64,000 bases of DNA from an uncultured Schlesneria sp. GTDB taxonomy: Bacteria; Planctomycetota; Planctomycetia; Planctomycetales; Planctomycetaceae. A model generated the notes under the pieces. The model was not told the origin of the DNA. It did not search any database and was given only the letters and a program-made list of their open reading frames with translations. The first letter of the stretch is position 1. Each line of letters starts with the position of its first letter. Position numbers and translations under genes: made by a program. Positions 17,174 through 24,902 of this stretch are shown piece by piece. The stretch lies in contig CAIOKO010000010.1 in NCBI GenBank assembly GCA_903858935.1, positions 27,349 through 91,348 on the forward strand. Direction: 5' to 3'.

Positions 17174-20100
17174 TCAGTTACCGCGATTACGGCCGCCCCG
17201 TCCACCAAAACCACCGCCGCCAAATCCACCATTGGGTTGTCCGCCTCCACCAAACCCTCCTCCGGGCTGTCCGAAACCAGGCTGGCCAAAACTGGGCTGG
17301 CCACCTTGTTGTTGCCCCATCCGCCGCATGAGATCAGCATCTTGCGTTTGAGCAGGGGTTCCCGGTGCATTCGGAGTATTACCTTGATCAGCAGTTTTCT
17401 GTCGCGATCGCGAACGGGTAGAACTGACAGTGATCTTGGGGATTAAAGACGTCAGTGTGGATTGTACCACCATAGGATCGGCGGTCGTCAGAGGCACAAT
17501 GCGAACTGAACGACGAGCGTCTTTGGCTCTTTGATCGACGTTTTTGACAACCTCTTCCACTCGCTTAAACATTGAATTATTGCAATAAACCGTCAATTCG
17601 CTCGTACGTCGGTCAACTCCAACGGTTAATTCAGGTCCTTGGGGTTTCTTATTTGCTCCGCCTCCGCCGCGATTTCCGCCTCCCATCATCATTGCCAATG
17701 GGTTGAATCCCTGTTGCCCCTGCTGCTGTTGCTCAGGAGTCATGGCATCTTTAAAGAGGCTGTCAATCATTTCCTTGACGTCATCGATGTCAGCATACTC
17801 GACGGGAATTGATCGTATCTGGCGGTCTCGAAGCGATTGCGGAAGTTCGCTGGCATCGAGCAGCTCAAGCATGTATTCGACATCGCGGATGACGTCTGGT
17901 GGACCGGTGACAAACAATGCGTTTGAGCGAACATCGGTGATGATCCTTAAATTCTGAGCACCGCCAAGCGTCTGATTGAGTCCGGTGGCATTCATCATGC
18001 CGGTTCCAAATCTCGAAAACGTGCTGGCAAAGCCGCCAAACATGCTATCGCTTGAGGTTGACGAAGCGGTGACGGAGCTTTGGGGAAAGAGCCTTTCAAT
18101 CATTTGTGCCGTTTCTGTCGCATCGGCCGTCTTCAAATAGAAGACTGTCCACCGAGTTCGCTGAGGCATCCCGTCGACCAGCGTCGAAATCAGGTCTTCT
18201 AATTCGTCGAGAGACTGACTGTCGGGTCCAACGAGAATTAATTCATTTCCCATCACCGTCACGCCAATCGACGAATCGGCATCGTCTTTCGCAACTTCCC
18301 CCGTCGGCTTATTTTTCGTCGCTCGAGGCTGTTCAAACTTTTTCTGCGCACCTGGATCAGACGAACTTTCTTCAACGTTGTCGTTCAAAGCTTCTTCGGA
18401 ACTGGATTGTTCTTCGGAAGGCAAGTCGTCGGGTTTTTCCTGACTGACTTGCTTCACTGGAACGATTCGAAACGCCTTCTGATCGGGAAGCGGCCGGGGA
18501 ATCAACTGCGTCGTTGCCGGGCGAGAAGGTGGCCGAGGCAATAAGGTTCGAGACCTCGGTTGCTCACGCCGAGGATCGACGAGGTCGTCGTTGATTTCCT
18601 TGTGCTGCGGAGTTGATTTCGTGGAACGTTGAGAAGGTTCGCTATCGCTTGAGTCGGAAGCATCTTCCGGAACAACAGCACTCGGGACTCGGCGATCTTT
18701 AATCGGACTTGGCTGTGATGGAATGACAACTCGAATTGGGCTCCGGCCTTGGGACTTCCAGGCGCGTTGAACCATTCCCATGATCTCGTCAGGATCTTGA
18801 TTTCGGAGATTCATGTGCCTCAATGTCCCACGGTCTTCTCGAGCGACAGGATCATTATTGTCTGGATCGGAAAATTGAGTTTCACCGAGACTTCGGAGCA
18901 GATCTTTTACTTGCAATAGTTGATCCGCAGTGCCACGGACCATAATTCGTCGTCCATTGGCATCAGGTTCGATCGATGGCGCCCGCACAGCATCATTGAG
19001 GAACAGGTTTTTCAACGAGTTCGTGACCTGAAGTGGATCGAGTTTTGTCAGTTTGAGCACAGCAACTGAGCCACTCGCCTCACCCGAGAATTCTTTAATA
19101 TATTTTTCAACTTGCTTGTGTTCTTCCTCAGTCCCTTGAATGAAGACTTTTCCTGAGCGGGCGTCATCACCGACGACGACTCCTGGCATGAGATTATTCA
19201 GTGTGCGCGAGACGGAGGTTGAGTCTCCACCGCGAACAATGTACGACTTGGAAATCAAAGGATTATTCTTCATTTCCAAGGTATTGCCTGCAGAATCTCG
19301 ATCGGTATCGAGCGATTTCACGACTTCTTCCACAACTTTGAGCAACGTTGATGAGGCTGTTACCAGCAGATGATTCGTTCGCCCGTCCGCTGTCACCTGA
19401 ATTTTGCCGAGATACTGGGACGGTGATCCGGCAGCGCTAGCAGCGGGTTGACCGCCGCCCCCCCCTTGGGGCGCACCACCGGGGAAGCCTCCACCTCCTG
19501 GAAATCCGCCGCCGCCTGGGAAGCCTCCACCGCCAGGAAATCCGCCGCCGCCAAATCCACCACCCCCACGACCTCCAAATCCCTGGAACCCCTGGTTTGC
19601 AGCGGTTGATGTGGTAATCGGCGGATTCAGGCCAAAGAGACGCCGAACAGTCCGTTCAGCGTCGGCTGCAGTGATATGTTTCAAAGCGATGGCTTTGAAC
19701 GCCGTCTCCCGAGTGTCGATCGGCGTTCCCGATTTCATTAATTGATGGACTCGCAGTAGATTACTGCCGGTATCTACGAGAACGAGCGAGTTCGTACTTT
19801 TCAACGCCGAAGCCTTCCCTTGCGGGCCAAGCAACTCTTTCACTTCCGAAACCACTTTTTCAGCATCAAGTTTTTCCAACGGAAGAATCAGACTCAAAAG
19901 CTCGTTCTTTCCCCGAAATGGCAACTCGTTGACAGTTACGTTCGGGATAACATTTGCGGGAATCGGATTATCGATGCTGAGGCACACCAGGAATCGATCG
20001 CGACGAATGAGTGCGTAGCCTTTTGTAAGCAGATATCCATTCAGAATATCCATCGCCTCGGTCATCGTGTATTGCTTATTGTCGTAGTAGTTGAAGGTTC

Positions 20101-20845
20101 CTGGGGGAATATCGTTCAAGTCGAGCGTCAAGTTGTTGGCATCGGCAAAGAGCTTCAACACATCAGCCCAGGGTGCATAACGAAATTCGAATGAGAGAAC
20201 AGGCTCCTCTTTATCATAGTTGCCGGCGTCAACCTTTTTTGAGTCGACATTGTCTTTTGAATCCGGTTCCTGGCTGACTTCATCGGCTTCATTCTTTTCT
20301 GCGGCTAAGCGCGCTGCAATCTCCCCGAAGGACACAACGGCCTTTGCTCCTTCTGGCGGCTTTTCTTCAATAATCGTTCCGCGAAACGCTGGTTGGGCAT
20401 TTTCGGTGCGGACGACACCACCGGGTGGACTAGAAGGGGTCGCAGAGGGAGCAACACTGGCCTGAGCTGCGACCTTGATCTTTTCCCAAGTCAATTTCTG
20501 CTCAGGATTGAGCAGTTTGACTGCCGCTTCGTCGTTTTCTTTCCTGGCCTTTTCGAATTCTTCAGGACTCATCCCTCGAAATCTCTGAAAAGAGGATCTC
20601 CGGAGTTCATCCAGCTGATTCGCTTGATCCTTCGAAAGATTCAGTTTTTCGGCGGTTTCCTGATTTCGATAGGCGCTCATGAGATTGGTTGGGTCATCTC
20701 TCATTCCGCGGGAGCGGTCGCCTCGATCACCTCTGTCACCTCGACCAGGAGGTTGCGACCAGGCGATGTCACTAAAGAGAAGGCCGAATACAGCAATCAG
20801 ACCTAGTGTTCCGCGTAAATCTCGTGACCAATAAGAGCTTCGCAT
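17174..20845 (-). CDS. Giant Gly-rich protein with repeated secretin N (NolW-like) domains
   Basis: The product has about 1223 residues from the ATG at 20845, which has GGGA upstream and gives a signal peptide (LGLIAVFGLLFSDIAWSQ). After an Arg/Gly/Asp-rich stretch comes a helical segment resembling Spy-type repeats (NLSKDQANQLDELRR, LNPEQKLTWEKIK), then an STN-like domain and at least four secretin N/NolW-type domains, separated by low-complexity Gly-rich linkers (repeated FPGGGGFPGGGG near residue 420; FGGGGFGGRGGRNRGN at the very end) and a Ser/Glu-rich linker. No C-terminal secretin pore domain is present, so it is not a complete outer-membrane channel. In Planctomycetota such proteins are common and of unknown role; an envelope scaffold is inference. 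Confidence 0.85.
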   Translation of the reverse strand: MRSSYWSRDLRGTLGLIAVFGLLFSDIAWSQPPGRGDRGDRGDRSRGMRDDPTNLMSAYRNQETAEKLNLSKDQANQLDELRRSSFQRFRGMSPEEFEKARKENDEAAVKLLNPEQKLTWEKIKVAAQASVAPSATPSSPPGGVVRTENAQPAFRGTIIEEKPPEGAKAVVSFGEIAARLAAEKNEADEVSQEPDSKDNVDSKKVDAGNYDKEEPVLSFEFRYAPWADVLKLFADANNLTLDLNDIPPGTFNYYDNKQYTMTEAMDILNGYLLTKGYALIRRDRFLVCLSIDNPIPANVIPNVTVNELPFRGKNELLSLILPLEKLDAEKVVSEVKELLGPQGKASALKSTNSLVLVDTGSNLLRVHQLMKSGTPIDTRETAFKAIALKHITAADAERTVRRLFGLNPPITTSTAANQGFQGFGGRGGGGFGGGGFPGGGGFPGGGGFPGGGGFPGGAPQGGGGGQPAASAAGSPSQYLGKIQVTADGRTNHLLVTASSTLLKVVEEVVKSLDTDRDSAGNTLEMKNNPLISKSYIVRGGDSTSVSRTLNNLMPGVVVGDDARSGKVFIQGTEEEHKQVEKYIKEFSGEASGSVAVLKLTKLDPLQVTNSLKNLFLNDAVRAPSIEPDANGRRIMVRGTADQLLQVKDLLRSLGETQFSDPDNNDPVAREDRGTLRHMNLRNQDPDEIMGMVQRAWKSQGRSPIRVVIPSQPSPIKDRRVPSAVVPEDASDSSDSEPSQRSTKSTPQHKEINDDLVDPRREQPRSRTLLPRPPSRPATTQLIPRPLPDQKAFRIVPVKQVSQEKPDDLPSEEQSSSEEALNDNVEESSSDPGAQKKFEQPRATKNKPTGEVAKDDADSSIGVTVMGNELILVGPDSQSLDELEDLISTLVDGMPQRTRWTVFYLKTADATETAQMIERLFPQSSVTASSTSSDSMFGGFASTFSRFGTGMMNATGLNQTLGGAQNLRIITDVRSNALFVTGPPDVIRDVEYMLELLDASELPQSLRDRQIRSIPVEYADIDDVKEMIDSLFKDAMTPEQQQQGQQGFNPLAMMMGGGNRGGGGANKKPQGPELTVGVDRRTSELTVYCNNSMFKRVEEVVKNVDQRAKDARRSVRIVPLTTADPMVVQSTLTSLIPKITVSSTRSRSRQKTADQGNTPNAPGTPAQTQDADLMRRMGQQQGGQPSFGQPGFGQPGGGFGGGGQPNGGFGGGGFGGRGGRNRGN

Positions 20846-21725
20846 TTTCAGTTCCCTGCGGTCGAGCGCACTCGTATTTCGATCCTTCGTGATCTCTATA
20901 CAATTAACGGTTGGAACCCGCTGAAACATCGGTATCCGTGATGTCGTCGATAAAGTTGATGCTATAGGGCGCCCCGTCTCTGAACAAGATGAATGAACCT
21001 GACGATTGAAGCGAGTTTTCAACAAGACTTGAGGAATTCAGGTTCGTTTCATGTAAAAGGGCTTCAGTTCTTTCTGATTCTCTGAATGAGCGCGTTCCGT
21101 GACCACCGAGTCGCGATCCAGCTCTTTTTTTCGTTGGCCCGTGCTTTCGACGTTCTTACGGAACTCGCGGTAATTTCGGTAATTCAACGCGAGTTTTCCG
21201 AGAAACTGCGTCGACCTGTCAGTCCCGATGAAGCTCACATGACAGAATGAAGAGTTCTTGGACAAAACGTGTCAAGAGCGAATCCTGAAAAGACGATTCA
21301 AATAGCTAGACGGTTTGCAACGATGCGAACGACCACACGAGGGATGGCGATTGATCCCGAATGTGCGACTCGCACGGTGAAAACGTCTGGGGGGCAGGAC
21401 AATCAGGGTTTTCTCAACACAGAGCCAAAGACTCTGCAAAGGCGAACACGTATTACCCGCCCTCCACGGGCACTTCGACCAAGGGATCAAGTCGAAGTGC
21501 CCGCCGATGCCCGACGCGTAAAGACTGTCGGACGGTGACCCGAGTCTTGCATTCACTCAAGACCCGGATTGCCGACCGAAAGACACCGACTCCGAGCAAT
21601 CGGCGGTTTTCCTGCCAAGTTTGACAGCAAGGCAGGGAAATCTCGTCAACACGTTTGAGGGTGAAGATCCGGAGGGTCGCGACGCCCTTCTGTGTGAGAA
21701 AAATCTAGTGATTGGAGAGCCCGCG
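20846..21725. other. Long divergent gap with a hairpin-rich plus-strand leader
   Basis: 880 bases separate the secretin-N gene (minus) from the HTH-receiver gene (plus). The half nearest the HTH gene (21266-21725) contains a chain of inverted repeats on the plus strand: 21420-21436, 21467-21503 (perfect 13-bp arms), 21540-21567 and 21608-21640. A TTGACA hexamer on the minus strand at about 21268-21273 could be the -35 of the secretin-N promoter. A 75-codon minus frame at 21038-21265 is open but lacks a good start; I do not call it. Confidence 0.55.
21467..21503 (+). other. Perfect 13-bp hairpin in the leader
   Basis: The arms at 21467-21479 and 21491-21503 are exact reverse complements, with an 11-base loop. 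No T-run follows, so it is not a simple terminator. It is the strongest of four hairpins in the 5' leader of the HTH-receiver gene, about 220 bases upstream of its start. Confidence 0.75.
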
Positions 21726-22298
21726 ATGAGAACGATCTTCACTACTGGACAGGTAGCAAAGATCTGCAAGGTTGCACCCCGCACAGTGAGCAAATGGTTC
21801 GACTCCGGCCGTCTGCGCGGTTACCGCATTCCCGGATCACAGGACCGTCGCATCCCACGCGAGCACTTGATTCGGTTCCTTAAGGAACACGGGATGCCCT
21901 TAGGCGAACTGGAAGACGAAGCGATGGGCAAGCTGCTCCTCGTCGGAGTTGACCAGAACGTCCGAGGTCAGATTCTCGACCTGATGCCTCCCATGGATTA
22001 CAAAATTGAATCCGCGGCGAGTGGCTTTGAAGCCGGCATTCAGGCAGAATCACTGCATCCGGACTGCGTGGTAATCGACTTCGGCATGGGACGACACGAG
22101 GCAACGTTGATAGCGCTCAATTTGCGCAAAAACAACGAATACGCCGACGCCGTGCTTGTGGCGCTACTGAGCGATGATGACACGGCCAGCGGTTTTGACC
22201 GTACCCCGTTCAACGAGACGTTCCGGAAACCATTCGACTCAGCTTTGCTGGCCGAACGAATCCGGACCCTCGTCGGTCGGAAGAAACAATTGGCCTGA
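21726..22298 (+). CDS. Regulator with N-terminal excisionase/MerR-type HTH and C-terminal receiver domain
   Basis: The product has about 190 residues from the ATG at 21726 (GGAGA 7 nt upstream). Residues ~5-55 form a winged helix of the MerR/excisionase type: TTGQVAKICKVAPRTVSKWF, then GRLRGYRIPGSQDRRIPREHLIRFL. Residues ~70-185 look like a response-regulator receiver: LLLVGVDQN at strand 1, an Asp in CVVIDFG (probable phosphorylation site), Ser in VALLSDDD and Lys in FRKPFD. The order (HTH first) is the reverse of most response regulators. A cognate kinase is not nearby. The long structured leader hints at extra control at RNA level. Confidence 0.83.
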   Translation: MRTIFTTGQVAKICKVAPRTVSKWFDSGRLRGYRIPGSQDRRIPREHLIRFLKEHGMPLGELEDEAMGKLLLVGVDQNVRGQILDLMPPMDYKIESAASGFEAGIQAESLHPDCVVIDFGMGRHEATLIALNLRKNNEYADAVLVALLSDDDTASGFDRTPFNETFRKPFDSALLAERIRTLVGRKKQLA

Positions 22299-22380
22299 AG
22301 AACATAGATGAATCGTCCGGAGAACGATCTGTTGTGACCAGGGACGGGTTGCCAGCAGGTTCGCGTTACCAGACTGATGA

Positions 22381-22418
22381 GCGGCAGGCGTCGATGATCG
22401 ACTCCTGCCGCTTTTTTC
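22381..22418 (+). terminator. Intrinsic terminator after the HTH-receiver gene
   Basis: An 8-bp GC-rich stem (arms GCGGCAGG at 22381-22388 and CCTGCCGC at 22404-22411), with a nested GTCGAT/ATCGAC pairing inside, is followed directly by six T. It ends transcripts of the HTH-receiver gene. Confidence 0.85.
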
Positions 22419-22440
22419 GTTTTATTGGATAAGAAAAACA

Positions 22441-22472
22441 GGTCTGGTCGTTCCTATACGACCCGTCAGACC
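22441..22472. terminator. Second terminator hairpin, facing ribF
   Basis: The arms GGTCTG (22441) and CAGACC (to 22472), plus an inner GTCGT/ACGAC pairing, are flanked by A-rich sequence on the left and TTTTT on the right, so it can act on both strands. On the minus strand it lies just downstream of the ribF stop codon. Confidence 0.75.
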
Positions 22473-22491
22473 TTTTTAGTGTCGTTGGCAT

Positions 22492-23409
22492 TTATTTGAC
22501 GATCGACCGAATTTCACTCAAGTCTATCTTCAACTGGTCCAATAACTCATCAGCCGATGAAAATCGGATGACACTTCGCATTTTCTGCAGGAAGTCGACA
22601 TCCAATGTTTGTCCGTAAAGATCACCAGTAAAGTCCAGGATGTGGACTTCAACCTTTTTGGCAAATTCGCCAAAGGTCGGGTTTGGACCAATATTCACTG
22701 CTGCACCGTATTCGACTCGGTTGATCATGGTCGTAGCCGCGTAAACTCCTTCGCCGGGGATAAGAGTCCTCGATTCGGCAAGATTTGCCGTTGGAAAACC
22801 GAGTTTGCGGCCTCGCTCGGCCCCATGTACGACCTGTCCCGAAAAACGATAACTGTGGCCCAGCAAGCGGGCTGATTCTTTCACGTCTCCGGTTTCAATG
22901 AGCGTTCGAATTACGCTCGACGAAACCAGTTGATTGTCCACAATGACCGGTGGAATAACATCCAACAGCATCTGATTCTTTGAGCAAAGTTCCCGAAGAA
23001 CGGCGATGTTTCCACCCCGGTTTTTGCCGAAGAAAAAATTAGGCCCCTCAACAAGACCCCGAGCTTGAAGTTCGGTTCGCACGATCGTATGAAAAAATTC
23101 TTCCGCAGTGAGTGTGAGAAATCGCTGCGTGGTAGGAAGAACGATGGCACAGTCAACGCCAAATTTCTGAAGTAATTCGGCGCGATGCTCGATCGTTGTT
23201 ATTCGAGGCGGGGCGGCATTGGGCCTTAAGACCTCAATTGGATGCGGATCAAACGTCAAAACGACAGCAGGAACCCCGATGTCCCGCGCACGACCGACGA
23301 GTGACGCCAACATGGCCTGGTGACCACGATGGACCCCGTCGAAATTGCCGATCGAAACGAATCCACCTCGATAGAAAGACGGTGACTCAAACCCGCGTAG
23401 CAGCTTCAT
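22492..23409 (-). CDS. ribF: Bifunctional riboflavin kinase / FAD synthetase
   Basis: The product has about 305 residues. The N-terminal FAD-synthetase domain (nucleotidyltransferase fold) shows SIGNFDGVHRGHQAML and VVLTFDPHP; VSSSVIRTLIETGDV follows. The C-terminal flavokinase domain shows RGRKLGFPTANLAE and YGAAVNIGPNPTFGE. It makes FMN and FAD from riboflavin. The ATG at 23409 overlaps the stop of the FIST gene by one base (TGATG), so translation is likely coupled. ribH lies elsewhere in the window (55528). Confidence 0.95.
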   Translation of the reverse strand: MKLLRGFESPSFYRGGFVSIGNFDGVHRGHQAMLASLVGRARDIGVPAVVLTFDPHPIEVLRPNAAPPRITTIEHRAELLQKFGVDCAIVLPTTQRFLTLTAEEFFHTIVRTELQARGLVEGPNFFFGKNRGGNIAVLRELCSKNQMLLDVIPPVIVDNQLVSSSVIRTLIETGDVKESARLLGHSYRFSGQVVHGAERGRKLGFPTANLAESRTLIPGEGVYAATTMINRVEYGAAVNIGPNPTFGEFAKKVEVHILDFTGDLYGQTLDVDFLQKMRSVIRFSSADELLDQLKIDLSEIRSIVK

Positions 23410-24584
23410 CAAACAGTTTCTTCTTCGAACAGAGCGATGCTTGCCGTAAATCCGTGAATATAGTTTTTGCCGCCAAGTGGGCCTAGTTCCCCTTGCGCGA
23501 AGATTCCTGCCAACGGTAGCGGACCCAAATGACGTTGAATCTGTGTGGCATCATGATCCGGTCCCGAAAACATTCGCGACCCACGTCCATTACAACTGAA
23601 TAAAAGGCTGGCTGCTGGCAATCGCGGATGTTCGGCAGAATGTCGTTCCAGGAGTCGAATCAAATCAGCATCTGCCGTCTCACCATCGCGAATCTGAAAC
23701 TGAACGGTCTGGCCAACCCGAATTACTCCGCCCGCCTTAAGTGCGCCGGATTTTTTATCAACACCTACCACGTTGAGAATTAAGAAGTCGCCACGGTGAA
23801 ACGATTCCTGATATTCATTCAGGGCGATGCCGATGTGAACCCCGAGTTCAACCAGCTTCTGATCTCGTGGAGGAAGCAGATGATACAGTTCCTGCAGTCG
23901 TTGCATCGGAGGAGCTCCTCCTAATTCATAGACGACATTACGTTCGGCCTTCGTGACGACGAATGGTATTCCGATAGGGCGGCAACCTTGGGAAACGACT
24001 GTTCGAATCTGTGGTCCACCACGAATCACAACACCAATTGCTCCATCGTCGATCTCGCGATCATTCATGAACAGTCGATTTTCGCCAGGGTTTCCACCAC
24101 TGGCTTGACCGCCGATCACTGGAATATTGGGCAATTCGTCTGCAAGAAGGTCTAAAACGGATTGCGGCACCGATGAAAATGGTTCACCGAGAAACAACAC
24201 AGCGCGCGTGTCATCCAGTCGGGCACCAAGATCATCAGGAAGTCCACCACACATGAAACCGTCAGGTGTCTCGGCAAACTCCATTTGAAACGGAAGCAAG
24301 TCAGCACCAGGCAGCACTCCGCTCCAAATTGCTATAGCGGGGCCCCCTTCGTATTCACGTGTACCCCCAATCACCGTTTCGCCGGTGCAACCGAGTAAAA
24401 GCCCCCCGCCAAGCCGCTCGAGAATCGAAGCGGACATCGTCGAGAAATGTTCTGCGTGATGGTGCGAAACAAATACAAACGACAAGTCAGGCTTGCGACC
24501 CAATTCGCCAGCGACAATTTGTACCGCCTCTTGGATTGCGGCATTCAAATTCGTCTTTTCGGACACTGCGGCTGCAAACGGCAT
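23409..24584 (-). CDS. FIST-domain sensory protein
   Basis: The product has about 391 residues from the ATG at 24584, whose MPFAAAVS start matches the usual FIST N-terminus; in-frame starts exist at 24614 and 24746 but give atypical extensions. FIST_N features: LSFVFVSHHHAEH, GGGLLLGCTGETVIGG, IPVIGGQASGGNPGENRLF. FIST_C features: HIGIALNE and a late LLFSCNGRGSRMFSGPDHDA and PLAGIFAQGELGPLGG. FIST domains are small-ligand sensors, often attached to kinases or cyclases; here it is free-standing and cytosolic. Its one-base overlap with ribF suggests a link to flavin or to growth state, which is inference. Confidence 0.88.
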   Translation of the reverse strand: MPFAAAVSEKTNLNAAIQEAVQIVAGELGRKPDLSFVFVSHHHAEHFSTMSASILERLGGGLLLGCTGETVIGGTREYEGGPAIAIWSGVLPGADLLPFQMEFAETPDGFMCGGLPDDLGARLDDTRAVLFLGEPFSSVPQSVLDLLADELPNIPVIGGQASGGNPGENRLFMNDREIDDGAIGVVIRGGPQIRTVVSQGCRPIGIPFVVTKAERNVVYELGGAPPMQRLQELYHLLPPRDQKLVELGVHIGIALNEYQESFHRGDFLILNVVGVDKKSGALKAGGVIRVGQTVQFQIRDGETADADLIRLLERHSAEHPRLPAASLLFSCNGRGSRMFSGPDHDATQIQRHLGPLPLAGIFAQGELGPLGGKNYIHGFTASIALFEEETV

Positions 24585-24902
24585 TTCCTCATCCGATCCA
24601 TCGACAATAAACATTTCCTTTTCAATCGGCTCGATCCGACCTATCGACACTAACGCGAACTCGCACTTACGTTCAAGCGTGGCACGGTTCGTCACCATTC
24701 TTCGTTGGACACGTGTTGACACGATTCGGCAATTTCTGCCATACATCGCGTTGAAATAAGGCTCAGGAAGCAGCCTTGTCTTACGGCGGGCAGGTAGTCA
24801 GACCAGTAATTACAGCGTCACTTCGGACCTATCGATTTCGCGCTTCATCTGCTGCTGGCCCACCTCGGCGAATTGTTTTTGCGAAAATGCAGGGATGCAA
24901 TT
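24585..24902. other. Divergent promoter region between FIST and mscK-like genes
   Basis: This ~320-base gap may still include the true N-terminus of the FIST protein (in-frame starts at 24614 and 24746). No other gene or hairpin stands out. Confidence 0.4.

Noticed and set aside
19480..19570. Tandem repeat array at DNA level
   Set aside because: It is the Gly-rich FPGGGG linker of the secretin-N protein; the repeat is explained by the coding sequence.
21038..21265. 75-codon minus-strand frame upstream of the secretin-N gene
   Set aside because: Begins only with TTG or GTG, no clear ribosome site, no known family; reads tolerably as protein, so it is held as undecided rather than called.
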